From Bacteroides thetaiotaomicron VPI-5482 (GTDB taxonomy: Bacteria; Bacteroidota; Bacteroidia; Bacteroidales; Bacteroidaceae): 64,000 nucleotides of DNA. Shown here in pieces: positions 1 to 8,839 of the stretch. Below the pieces are notes generated by a model that was not told where the DNA came from, ran no database searches, and saw nothing but the letters and a program-made list of their open reading frames with translations. Numbering within the stretch: position 1 is the first letter of the stretch; every line of letters starts with the position of its first letter. The position numbers and the translations under genes are program-made. The stretch lies in the NCBI RefSeq assembly GCF_000011065.1, contig NC_004663.1, positions 1,302,001-1,366,000 on the forward strand, in the 5' to 3' direction.

Positions 1-364
1 GTTCTCCGGTAGTAGGCATCAGCAATAAAGAACCCAGTTCAGGACAACCGACACCACTCAGATTCACATGAGAATATCCTGTAAAGAAACAATTGGTATG
101 TTCATAAGGCGTCGACCACCAACGTGCATCTTTATCGTATGTATTATCGGCAGAACCCATCACATTAAAAGGTACTACGGACATCATTCCATTCGGGCAA
201 ACAGCTCCGGGATTGGTGGTGCCGAAGTTTGTCGTTCCAATAAAAGGATCTACATAGTCTATCAACAGACTCTTTTCCTTATCCATAGGGGGGGCCTTAC
301 CCTCTCCCCCAAATACGGGGAGAAGGGTGAAAGCCAGTGTGCAAGTTAATAATATACGTCTCAT
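1..364 (-). CDS. GH92 alpha-mannosidase, N-terminal part (cut by window edge)
   Basis: Translating the minus strand from the ATG at 364-362 gives about 121 residues and no stop before the window edge, so the 3' end is missing. Residues 1-20 form a hydrophobic signal peptide. Then come VDPFIGTTNFGTTNPGA (about 38-54) and FTGYSHVNLSGVGCPELG (about 95-112), both typical of the N-terminal region of GH92 exo-alpha-mannosidases. These are calcium-dependent enzymes that act on mannose residues of N-glycans. The start lies 7 bp after the GH130 stop, so it is the last gene seen of the GH163-MFS-GH130-GH92 unit. The linkage specificity and the catalytic acid cannot be judged from this fragment. Confidence 0.85.
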   Translation of the reverse strand, partial: MRRILLTCTLAFTLLPVFGGEGKAPPMDKEKSLLIDYVDPFIGTTNFGTTNPGAVCPNGMMSVVPFNVMGSADNTYDKDARWWSTPYEHTNCFFTGYSHVNLSGVGCPELGSLLLMPTTGE

Positions 365-371
365 ATCCTTC

Positions 372-1340
372 TTAGATAATGCTCGTTCGTTTTGTAAAAT
401 CAATTATTTCCTGGATATAGCCGAAAGCCATTCCTACAACGGTATCTGCAGCTCCATAATAAACAGCTACACGCTCACCATCCTGCAATGCCGCACATGG
501 GAATACCACATTGGGCACATCCCCTTGAAGTTCATAAGGTGCAGCCGGACCTATCAGATATTCACGGGTACGATAAAGTACCTTTTCGGGATGATCCTTA
601 TCGAGTATCGCCGAACCCATTGCATAACGGAAACCGTTGCAAGTAGTGATAACACCATGATAGAAAAGCAACCAGCCTTCATCAGTAAGGAAAGGTACCG
701 AACCTGCACCAATCTTGGTACACTGCCAGGCACTTTCAGGGAAAGGAGTTACTTTCATGACACAACGGTGTTCACCCCAGTATTTCATATCCGGACTGTA
801 GCTGATATAAATATCACCGAACGGTGTATGTCCATTGTCGCTGGGGCGACTTAACATAGCATATTTGCCATCTATCTTTTGCGGGAAAAGTACTCCATTA
901 CGATTGAAAGGCAGGAAAGCATTCTCGCATTGGAAGAAATCTACAAAATCAAATGTATAGGCAATACCGATAGTAGGTCCATGATAGCCGTTGCACCAAG
1001 TTACCCAATAACGGTCTTCAATCCACGTAACACGCGGGTCATATTTATATTCGGATTCAATCATTTCCGTGTTACCGGCTTTGAACTGAATCGGTTCATG
1101 ACTAATATCCCAATGAATACCATCTTTACTGAATCCTGTGAAGATGTTCATCTGTACAGCTTTGTTGTCACAACGGAATACGCCGGCGAATCCATCTTTG
1201 AAAGGTACGACAGCACTGTTGAAAATACTATTGGATGAAGGAATATGATAGCGTCCGATGACCGGATTTTGCGAGTAACGCCACATTACATCTGTACATC
1301 CGACAGGACGTTCTTCCCAGGGAATTTGAATCTTATTCAT
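372..1340 (-). CDS. GH130 phosphorylase, probably beta-1,4-mannosyl-N-acetylglucosamine phosphorylase
   Basis: This 322-residue protein has no signal peptide and should be cytoplasmic. The five-bladed propeller features of GH130 are visible: YDPRVTW at about 100-106, with D101 the likely general acid, then a central [17 protein letters not shown] stretch and a C-terminal [14 protein letters not shown]130 enzymes cleave beta-mannosides with phosphate. In N-glycan loci the expected substrate is Man-beta-1,4-GlcNAc, giving mannose-1-phosphate and GlcNAc. It is flanked by an MFS transporter and a GH92 mannosidase, so import followed by phosphorolysis of the core disaccharide fits. From memory, the matching B. 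thetaiotaomicron gene (BT1033) has this activity. A related mannooligosaccharide phosphorylase remains possible. Confidence 0.88.
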
Positions 1341-1392
1341 AATAATTATTTATTTAGTAATTGGTTATCTATTATCACTCAAAAATAGCAAT

Positions 1393-2724
1393 TTATTTTT
1401 TCTTTTTTGAATCATCATACGTAAAAGGTATAAAATAGGTCATCAAAAAAGCAGGAATTGTTGCGATCAGTACATAGATAAAGAAACTACGGTATCCCAG
1501 TAAATCACTAAAATAGCCGCTGATCATTCCCGGAAGCATAACTCCCAGATTCATGATTCCCGAAGCAAATGCATAATGTGACATCTGATGTTTGCCAGGA
1601 GCAATCTGCTGCATCATGAACAAGGTCAGTCCGACAAATCCGAAACCATAGCCGAAATACTCCATTGTGATACATGTTCCGATCAGATAAAGACTGGTCG
1701 GCTGGACTACAGCAAGGAAAGTATAAGCAAGGAAAGGAAGGTTGAACACGCAACAAAGCATGAATAAAGTTTTCTTCAATCCATATCTGGCAACAAATAT
1801 TCCACCCAGCAATGAACCGATAACAAAGGCGGCAGAACCAAAGACGCCATTCAATGTTCCGATTTCTGTCAATGACAGCCCCAGACCTCCGACCTCTCTG
1901 GAGGCACGCAGAAACAAAGGAGCAACCTTCATTATAAATCCTTCCGCCAATCGGTAGAGAATAATGAAGAAGATATAATATACTATATGTTTTTTAGTAA
2001 AAAAGTTCCCAATCACATTTACCAAATCCTGCATGATTTCTGAGGTAGACTTCTTGCCGGTAGCGGGAACTTGTGTAGAAGGCAACATCTTTATATGATA
2101 AAGACCGAGCAATACCATTACTGCAGCAATTACGGCAAAAATAATCATCCATGCAGATGAATACGCACCCTTATTGGCATCTATCGAAGCTCCTTCTATC
2201 GCTCCGAAATATTCGGCCAGCATACCTGCCAAAGCAACTAATCCACCGTTGGCAACCAATTTTGCCACATTATAGAAAGCTCCCTGTACTCCAATATATT
2301 TAGCCTGATCCTCTTTATTCAGTTCTGCCATATATACACCATCGCAAGCGATATCATGTGTGGCTCCACTGAACGCAATCACCGCCATAGTGGAAATACT
2401 GATAGCAAAGAAATAATCAAAGAATAACGAAAAAGCTACTACTCCAAACAATATACCACTCAACAGTTCGGTTACCAGTACAAAAAACTTTTTGGTCCGA
2501 TACATTTCAAGAAAAGGGCTCCATAAGAATTTGAGTGTCCAGGGCATCATGATAAGAGAAGTCCAAAACGTTATCTGAGTATCAGAAATACCCAAATCCT
2601 TAAACATGAATACGGAAACCAAATTGATGGCAATAAAGGGAAGTCCCATTGCAAAATAAGCGGTAGGTACCCAATAAATCGGGTTGATAGTTTTTCCTTG
2701 AGAAGCAGTTTTATTCTGTTGCAT
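1393..2724 (-). CDS. MFS transporter, AmpG/PAT-like, inner membrane
   Basis: The protein has 443 residues with about twelve hydrophobic segments. The early stretch YWVPTAYFAMGLPFIAIN and MPWTLKFLWSPFLE resemble the AmpG/PAT branch of the major facilitator superfamily, which carries muropeptides and other sugar conjugates. It sits 52 bp upstream of the GH130 gene on the same strand. Import of a small N-glycan product such as Man-GlcNAc for the cytoplasmic phosphorylase is the obvious inference. The substrate is not visible in the sequence. Confidence 0.82.
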   Translation of the reverse strand: MQQNKTASQGKTINPIYWVPTAYFAMGLPFIAINLVSVFMFKDLGISDTQITFWTSLIMMPWTLKFLWSPFLEMYRTKKFFVLVTELLSGILFGVVAFSLFFDYFFAISISTMAVIAFSGATHDIACDGVYMAELNKEDQAKYIGVQGAFYNVAKLVANGGLVALAGMLAEYFGAIEGASIDANKGAYSSAWMIIFAVIAAVMVLLGLYHIKMLPSTQVPATGKKSTSEIMQDLVNVIGNFFTKKHIVYYIFFIILYRLAEGFIMKVAPLFLRASREVGGLGLSLTEIGTLNGVFGSAAFVIGSLLGGIFVARYGLKKTLFMLCCVFNLPFLAYTFLAVVQPTSLYLIGTCITMEYFGYGFGFVGLTLFMMQQIAPGKHQMSHYAFASGIMNLGVMLPGMISGYFSDLLGYRSFFIYVLIATIPAFLMTYFIPFTYDDSKKKK

Positions 2725-2789
2725 AGTTCAATAGTATATAGATGAAAGGGTCATTTTTCTGACCCATCTATATATAATACAACTAAGAA

Positions 2790-2812
2790 GGGCAAACTAC
2801 TAACGCTTGCCC
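2790..2812. other. Short hairpin between GH163 and MFS genes
   Basis: GGGCAA (2790-2795) pairs with TTGCCC (2807-2812). The T-run follows on the plus strand, although both flanking genes are on the minus strand, so it is not a clean terminator for them. An mRNA-processing or stabilising hairpin is possible. Confidence 0.3.
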
Positions 2813-2822
2813 CTACTTTTTT

Positions 2823-5027
2823 TTATTTTATTGTTACTTCGTCGATAAAGAACCACGAAGGATGCCCTACACCATAATGCCATTCGGGACATTCTTTCGT
2901 ACCGGTGACCTCAACTTTCACATAACGGGCATGCACTGGCATTTCCGATTCAGTCTTCACTCCGCGGAACTCCACTTTCCCCGAACGGTTTTCCGGCATA
3001 TCATGTGCTCCCCAATGTGTATAATTCTCTCCATCTTCAGAATAGGAATAAACCACCTTCAGAGGGAAAAGAATCCAGGCTCCGATCTGATGCAGGAAAT
3101 CCGTATCTATACTATGTATTTCTTTCTCTTTACCCAAATCTATAACAAAAGCACCGTCTGTTCCTTCCCAGCCAATCCAGCTTTCAACGAAAGTAGATCC
3201 TCCGAATAGTCCGTCCACTAATGCCGTTTTTCCGATTTCTGCATATTTACCGGTAGGAGGAATAAGATAAGTAACCTTCGCTCCTATCGCAACACTTTTT
3301 TCTGCACGGGGCATATATCTCTCCCGATACAACTGGCAATATTCCACAGGAGAATTGGAACGTTCATTCAATGTCGGTACATTAAATTCTTTCACCCGTT
3401 CTTCAAAAAGTGCCAATTTCGGACTGATCTCATTCATATCCGTACCAGTCTCAGTACGGGCAATTTCCAATTCCGAATACTGAATGGGCAAGCGGGCACG
3501 CTGCACACGCTTCAGGAATTTATTATCTTCAGCCACCGCTTTCTCTGCATCATCAAACAGTTGATTATAACGTCGCATCAGTTGTGGTTTCAGCATTCCG
3601 TATTTATGGGAAACAGGAGAATCATAAATCCACAATCTTTGTCCGCTGCCTATCAACGCTCCCTCCATCACCTTGATATACTGATAAAGGTATGGCGCAG
3701 CCTCTCCATAGTATCCATGCAGGAAATGCTGCATCAAAGAATCAACATTCGCTTCGGGGTTCCACATTAACTTAGATACCAGATAGGCACGTAACTCAGC
3801 GAAGTCTCCTCCCCTGCTTCCTGCAATCTGTGAGAAATGCATAGTGGCATGATTCTTTTTGAACAGACGGATATTATCCTGCAAGATATGAAAATTAGGG
3901 AACGGAGCCAGATAATTATCAAAATTAATACCATAATCCCACACGAAAATATTATTAGTGATGGCAGCCCAGCCTTCCATTGCTTTCACAAACTCTTTAC
4001 CTGAGGCATTTTCCGTCAAAGTCACTTCACGGTCACAATCTATATCACAAAGCATGATATTCACATTCGGCAATGGCTTCACATGTTTCGGAGGATTCAT
4101 CGTATACAGATAGGCAAGCGTGGAAAATTCCTTATCGGGAAAACGGGCAGCCAGCTTATTCAAAAAAGTAATGATACTTCCTGAGAGTGCTCCTTCATAA
4201 TCATCTATCGCTTTGCAGGCATCACATGTACAATTGGTATAATTACCATCATTCTGACTCACAGACATAATATGCTTATCCGGATTTGCCTTAAAAATAG
4301 AATCAATCCGCTGAGCCACGATTTCAAAAACTTCCGGGTTACTCAGACACCATTGGCTTGCTTTCCCGGGATGGCGTTTGCCTTTAAAATAAGAATAATA
4401 TTCCGGATGGTCTTTTCCATATACGGAAGCAGGAAGCAACTTATCAAAAGTATGCACCCAATAACCGGCAGCAAACACTTCGTTTGGCTCTTCCAGCCTG
4501 TTCCACCATTTATATATGGAGTCTGTACGAATAGCATAACATTGTGTCTGGCGGTAACGGAAAGCCGGATTATCTATTTTATCGATAAGCGGCAGTTCGA
4601 TTGTCTTCGCAGGGTTAAAAGAGTATTCGTTTTCTCCCCAGTAATCCACTCCAAGATATTGTTCGAGTAAAGTTACAACTCCGTAGACTGTCCCATTCCC
4701 ACTGCCTGAAATACGTAAGATTCCATCTTTCGTAGATAGGCTGAAACCGTCTTCTGTCACTCCAGCTGGGGTTTTGCTACTGATTATAATATCTCCTTTT
4801 TTTGCATTCTGCCCTTTTACAATGGGAAATGTACAACCTGAAATTCTCTGAAGGAACAATTGAAATAAATTTGCTGATATTTGATTAATCTGGTCATTTT
4901 CTGATAGAATAATCCTGGATTTAGTTTTTCCATTATCAACTAAAACGACTTGTGCTGTTGCAGGAATATAACAACATGCTCCCAACAAACAAAGCAGCTG
5001 AAAAATAATACGGCGAATGATTCTCAT
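2823..5027 (-). CDS. GH163 (DUF4838) endo/exo-beta-N-acetylglucosaminidase-type lipoprotein
   Basis: The protein has 734 residues. The N-terminus is a signal sequence ending in LLGAC, a possible lipobox. Residues about 35-125 resemble the accessory domain that precedes many hexosaminidase barrels. The DUF4838 core follows (about 155-460), with SVSQNDGNYTNCTCDACK and IMLCDIDCDRE. A discoidin-like domain closes the protein (about 600-734, GKEKEIHSIDTDF and HARYVKVEVTG). DUF4838 proteins found GH163, whose described member is an endo-beta-N-acetylglucosaminidase acting on complex N-glycans. It is the first gene of the minus-strand unit with MFS, GH130 and GH92, behind its own -7 box. I did not assign catalytic residues. 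Confidence 0.85.
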   Translation of the reverse strand: MRIIRRIIFQLLCLLGACCYIPATAQVVLVDNGKTKSRIILSENDQINQISANLFQLFLQRISGCTFPIVKGQNAKKGDIIISSKTPAGVTEDGFSLSTKDGILRISGSGNGTVYGVVTLLEQYLGVDYWGENEYSFNPAKTIELPLIDKIDNPAFRYRQTQCYAIRTDSIYKWWNRLEEPNEVFAAGYWVHTFDKLLPASVYGKDHPEYYSYFKGKRHPGKASQWCLSNPEVFEIVAQRIDSIFKANPDKHIMSVSQNDGNYTNCTCDACKAIDDYEGALSGSIITFLNKLAARFPDKEFSTLAYLYTMNPPKHVKPLPNVNIMLCDIDCDREVTLTENASGKEFVKAMEGWAAITNNIFVWDYGINFDNYLAPFPNFHILQDNIRLFKKNHATMHFSQIAGSRGGDFAELRAYLVSKLMWNPEANVDSLMQHFLHGYYGEAAPYLYQYIKVMEGALIGSGQRLWIYDSPVSHKYGMLKPQLMRRYNQLFDDAEKAVAEDNKFLKRVQRARLPIQYSELEIARTETGTDMNEISPKLALFEERVKEFNVPTLNERSNSPVEYCQLYRERYMPRAEKSVAIGAKVTYLIPPTGKYAEIGKTALVDGLFGGSTFVESWIGWEGTDGAFVIDLGKEKEIHSIDTDFLHQIGAWILFPLKVVYSYSEDGENYTHWGAHDMPENRSGKVEFRGVKTESEMPVHARYVKVEVTGTKECPEWHYGVGHPSWFFIDEVTIK

Positions 5028-5063
5028 AGCATTTCCTTTAATTAGTTTTTAGATAATACAATC

Positions 5064-5071
5064 CAAAAATA
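5064..5071 (-). promoter_or_regulatory. Candidate -7 box for the GH163-GH92 unit
   Basis: TATTTTTG read on the minus strand fits the Bacteroides -7 consensus TAnnTTTG. It lies 36 bp upstream of the GH163 ATG and just after the terminator of module 1. No clear TTTG -33 box is seen. Confidence 0.5.
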
Positions 5072-5090
5072 TAAGATACTCAAGAAAAAA

Positions 5091-5132
5091 ATCAGTTCTA
5101 AGTTTTATTAACAAAGAAAACTTAGAACTGAT
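5091..5132 (-). terminator. Rho-independent terminator of module 1 operon
   Basis: A perfect 16-bp stem (5091-5106 with 5117-5132) and 10-nt loop is followed on the minus strand by TTTTTTC. A second stem (GCCCAAG 5159-5165 with CTTGGGC 5181-5187) lies between it and the stop of the last module 1 gene, making a tandem terminator. It separates module 1 from the GH163 unit. Confidence 0.8.
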
Positions 5133-5193
5133 CACAACATGATATAAACAGCAAATAGCCCAAGCTCATTCAGTAATAAACTTGGGCCATTTT

Positions 5194-6543
5194 TTATTCA
5201 GTTTCAGTATAAATACCTACAGTATTAATATAAGGAGAATAATAAAGAGCTCCATGGAAAGTTACTCTTATATATTGCGCTTGTTTAGCCACAAGAAGAA
5301 GAATGTAACTTGTCTTATTTGCAAATCCTGAAGCTACACCAAGATCCTCATATTTCTCTCCATCATTACTTATCGCTATACTTGCACTTTCCGAAGAATA
5401 AAACCATTCATAGAAATGTAAAGCAATAGTTTTTATATTCTCTTGTTTTCCCAAATCGATATCAAGTATGCTGCCATCCGGAACATAATCATACAAGTCG
5501 CTAGATTGTCCATTCAAAGTAAAACTCCAACCCGAATGGTCATTTATTACAGAACCTACCGGTTTGTCTACACAAGATAAAAATCCGACAAGTGCTGTTT
5601 TATAAACAATATATATAACTTTATTCTCGCCTATATCTGCTCCTACTCCATCAACATTCGTGATTGTCACTGGAATAACATAGTTAGTACCCAGCTGCAC
5701 AGAAGCCATATCATCCGAAAAACTCAAGGCAACACTCTCTTCCGGAGTTGTTTTTCCTTGTTTAATCATTATTGTCGATTGCTTCAAACTTGCACTAGTC
5801 AGTAAAGAATAATCTGTGCCATGCAATGCATTATACGTTCCAACTAATGCCGGATTAATAGCAAGAGTAACTTTGGTGTCACCATCTGCGGCCCATGCCG
5901 ATTTTAAGATACCGTCAAGCTTCCATTCACTGCTTAAATTTGTAAATCCTTGACTATACTGATACTCTAACAGATATTCTTTACTTGAAGTCAGTGTGAC
6001 ATGATTTGGTTTGTAAGTCGATTCAAATGTCAAGAATATCTTACTATTACTTTCACTCGCTGATACTCCTGTTCCATTAATAGAAGTTATAGCAATCGGG
6101 AGAATATAATTTTCCGATCCGTTCTTAAATTCTTCCATATTAGTATAATGCACTTTTAAAGTATCTACAGAGATATATTCCCCTTGTTTTATATACAAAG
6201 TTGCATTTTCCAGTTCTGCATTTTGTAAAGCTACATAGCTCGTTCCATATTCACTGTTGTATGCATCTACCAATGACCTGTCAATAGCTAATTGGATGGT
6301 CAAATCTTGTGGTGCAGGTTTAGTACACCTGACAGGAGACAAAATATGTTCGGTGGCGATTTCTTTCAAAAAAGTTCCGTCTCCTTTATACTCTAAAGTA
6401 GCATTTGTTTCACTTGGTTTATAAATATAGACATAATTGATATCATACGGATCTGTTGCTTCGTCATCGTCACATGCTGTGACTAATGGCAATGACATAG
6501 CAAAAAATGTACTGTATAATATATATTTAAATAATGCTTTCAT
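5194..6543 (-). CDS. DUF1735 surface glycan-binding lipoprotein with discoidin domain (module 1)
   Basis: I start the gene at the ATG at 6543, because the residues upstream overlap the spacer after the previous gene and MKALFKYILY begins a good signal peptide. The lipobox is LVTAC with C24. The Cys is followed by DDDE, an acidic tail like the Bacteroidetes surface-export signal. Two DUF1735 repeats follow (about 40-155 and 185-310), then an F5/8 type C-like domain (SILDIDLGKQENIKTIALHF). Such proteins hold glycans at the cell surface beside SusC/SusD. It is the last gene of module 1; its counterpart in module 3 is at 29829-30734, and module 2 lacks one. Confidence 0.85.
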   Translation of the reverse strand: MKALFKYILYSTFFAMSLPLVTACDDDEATDPYDINYVYIYKPSETNATLEYKGDGTFLKEIATEHILSPVRCTKPAPQDLTIQLAIDRSLVDAYNSEYGTSYVALQNAELENATLYIKQGEYISVDTLKVHYTNMEEFKNGSENYILPIAITSINGTGVSASESNSKIFLTFESTYKPNHVTLTSSKEYLLEYQYSQGFTNLSSEWKLDGILKSAWAADGDTKVTLAINPALVGTYNALHGTDYSLLTSASLKQSTIMIKQGKTTPEESVALSFSDDMASVQLGTNYVIPVTITNVDGVGADIGENKVIYIVYKTALVGFLSCVDKPVGSVINDHSGWSFTLNGQSSDLYDYVPDGSILDIDLGKQENIKTIALHFYEWFYSSESASIAISNDGEKYEDLGVASGFANKTSYILLLVAKQAQYIRVTFHGALYYSPYINTVGIYTETE

Positions 6544-6559
6544 ATCATACTGTTTTAAA

Positions 6560-7774
6560 TTATTGAGCAAATGAATATGTTTCCCATGTCACCTTTTGAC
6601 GGTTTTCGTTACCTAGGTTAGAATTGCCAATTTCCACATCATGACCATTACCGGTTACATCGTGTAGTATTGTAGCTCCTTCACCTTCATTCATTGGCAG
6701 ATACAACAACAAATTCTTGTCTGTATAATCAACTTCGGTATACATAGATTTCTTTATCTGATTAACTGTGCGTGTAACTTTCCAAAAACGAACCTGACAC
6801 ATTTCACAGAAATCCGGAAAATATTCTTCTCCTGAAGAAATCATCTGAAATTGATCAATATTCATCGGTTGTCCTATTGAAGAAGATAATGAGGCAACTA
6901 CAGTACCATTTTGGTACAATAAAGTAGTACCGGATGCTGCATCATAACTCACTGCAAAATGATACCATTTTTGTGCTTCTAAACCTTTTCCCTTAGTTGG
7001 ATCACCTGTATCAAATTGAGACCCCATCGTTTTTACTTGTAGGAAATTATTTTTATAGCTACCATTCTCGGAATAGATTAAGTCACCAAACCGTATATAT
7101 AGTTCTGTCCCTAAACCTCCTGAGTTTATTATAGCCTGATTATTCTTAGTATATCCACCGTTCCCTGATTTAGAGGTGACTTTACTCCACCATTCCAATG
7201 TATAATTTGGCAAAGCTAACCCCCAAGCTCCTTCCGGGGCTGCATGCATACCATTATACCATGTTAATTTAGGAACAGCTTGTTTCAAAGGCTTCACAAG
7301 AACCAATAAAAAACTGGAAGAGGATTCCGACTTCTCAATACCTCCTTCCACATTCTTAATACTGATGGGAATTGCATATTGAGCACCGCCTTCAGCTTCA
7401 AAACTTTTAATATCAACATTCACAGGATCTGCACTTACAGAACCTGCTTCAATTGTCACTGATTCAGGAAATGATATATATTCTTTAGGAGGCATTTTAT
7501 AATTAGTTTCATTCTTCTTATTATAAGCATCTAATACAGATTCGTCAATAAATAAATTAGCTTTTATTGTTTGATTAATAATATTCACCAAACGTACAGT
7601 TAACGAAGTACGCGTCGTACCCTCTGTCAATGTCAATTCTTTAGTTTTGGATGTAGACGCTTCATTTATATAGACTAAATTATCTATAACATCATACTTA
7701 GCATTTTCACATGCAGTATGGACCAGTGCCAGTACCCCAAATGCCATTATTTTAAGTAAAGATATTCTCTTCAT
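6560..7774 (-). CDS. DUF1735 plus LamG-like surface lipoprotein (module 1)
   Basis: The protein has 404 residues, with signal peptide and lipobox VHTAC (C22). A DUF1735 domain spans about 30-165. A concanavalin A/LamG-like domain follows (about 175-390, with YTLEWWSKV, KWYHFAVSYDAASG and LLLYLPMNEGEG). The probable role is binding of N-glycans or glycoprotein at the cell surface. It lies 16 bp after the GH18 gene and 16 bp before the discoidin lipoprotein. Paralogues occupy the same slot in modules 2 and 3. Confidence 0.85.
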   Translation of the reverse strand: MKRISLLKIMAFGVLALVHTACENAKYDVIDNLVYINEASTSKTKELTLTEGTTRTSLTVRLVNIINQTIKANLFIDESVLDAYNKKNETNYKMPPKEYISFPESVTIEAGSVSADPVNVDIKSFEAEGGAQYAIPISIKNVEGGIEKSESSSSFLLVLVKPLKQAVPKLTWYNGMHAAPEGAWGLALPNYTLEWWSKVTSKSGNGGYTKNNQAIINSGGLGTELYIRFGDLIYSENGSYKNNFLQVKTMGSQFDTGDPTKGKGLEAQKWYHFAVSYDAASGTTLLYQNGTVVASLSSSIGQPMNIDQFQMISSGEEYFPDFCEMCQVRFWKVTRTVNQIKKSMYTEVDYTDKNLLLYLPMNEGEGATILHDVTGNGHDVEIGNSNLGNENRQKVTWETYSFAQ

Positions 7775-7790
7775 TGTTTAACCCTTTCTT

Positions 7791-8813
7791 TTAGTTATTA
7801 ATAGGAGGATTCTGTGCAGCAATAGCTGCACGCACTGTGGGATAATCAGGATTTCCAGGATAATCATACTCAATATGATAAGCCCCCATACCTGCATGTT
7901 CTATTCCACAAGCCGGATGATAGCTCTGTTGCTCGGTAAAGTAATGCTTATCCACTGCTCTTTCAAAAGTTGCAGTCACAATAGATTTCCCCATAGCTTC
8001 TTTAAAGACATTAGGGTGACTTCTACGTACAGCTTCAAAGAAAGAATCCAATCCAGAATGTCCTAGTTCATAGGTCTGCCAAGCTATATAATCAAGACTT
8101 AGAACTGTTTCCTCTGAAAGCACTTCATAAAAGCTCAACCAACCTGCACCACCAGGGATATCAGCAACCAACATTTTCCCCGTCTTATCAAACTCCTCAC
8201 GTAAAGTCTTCATAAACGCATTGGGTACTGATGGCATACTGGAGTTCATTAAAGTCCCCCAATCCTCAATATCATAATCAAATCCATCGATATTATATTT
8301 GTTACATGTATCTACAATAGCAAGTGCATATTTCTTAGCAGCCTCAATGCAAGATTGCTCATCTTTAGGATCAAAGCCCCAAAACGCTTCCTTCACTGCA
8401 TCATCGTTACCCCCCGGTGTGAGATTATCACCAATATCTCCTGCGCGCCAACAAAGCACTGCTCTGGAACCCTTAGCCTGAAAGTCTTTTAAATCAGCCT
8501 GTTGCTCAACCGTCAGATTTCCCCAACAGAGCCAAAGGCTCACAAAATCCGTACTGTCCGGTAATCCACATAAAGCATATTGCATGGAAGAACCTCCCTT
8601 ACCTGCCCAGTTACCAAACCAGCCAAACATAATCTTATGTGGAGAGTTAAAATAATCCTTCAAATTATTTTCATAACCTTGCGTAGGAGGTTCATAATAA
8701 TCTTTCGCCTCTATGTCGGTCCAATCACTACATGCGATATTTAAGAATCCCTGCGAAAAAAAGAGAGAAATTCCTATTCCGTATATTATTTTTTTCAATT
8801 TGCTCGTTTTCAT
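7791..8813 (-). CDS. GH18 endo-beta-N-acetylglucosaminidase-like lipoprotein (module 1)
   Basis: The protein has 340 residues with lipobox C28. The GH18 catalytic motif is intact as DGFDYDIE, with D179, D181 and catalytic E183. GWFGNWAGKG near residue 64 and GMGAYHIEYDYPGNPDYP near the C-terminus are shared with the other two GH18 proteins here. These are EndoF/H-like enzymes that cut the GlcNAc-beta-1,4-GlcNAc core of N-glycans and leave the oligosaccharide for SusC/SusD import. The context right after susC and susD fits a cell-surface location. In the present DNA arrangement its operon has no complete susC head, so expression may be low until inversion. Confidence 0.87.
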   Translation of the reverse strand: MKTSKLKKIIYGIGISLFFSQGFLNIACSDWTDIEAKDYYEPPTQGYENNLKDYFNSPHKIMFGWFGNWAGKGGSSMQYALCGLPDSTDFVSLWLCWGNLTVEQQADLKDFQAKGSRAVLCWRAGDIGDNLTPGGNDDAVKEAFWGFDPKDEQSCIEAAKKYALAIVDTCNKYNIDGFDYDIEDWGTLMNSSMPSVPNAFMKTLREEFDKTGKMLVADIPGGAGWLSFYEVLSEETVLSLDYIAWQTYELGHSGLDSFFEAVRRSHPNVFKEAMGKSIVTATFERAVDKHYFTEQQSYHPACGIEHAGMGAYHIEYDYPGNPDYPTVRAAIAAQNPPINN

Positions 8814-8839
8814 AATAAAAATTATTTTAACGTTCTGAT

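Noticed and set aside
68..349. Plus-strand frame at the left edge
   Set aside because: The minus strand encodes the GH92 N-terminus here with clear family motifs.
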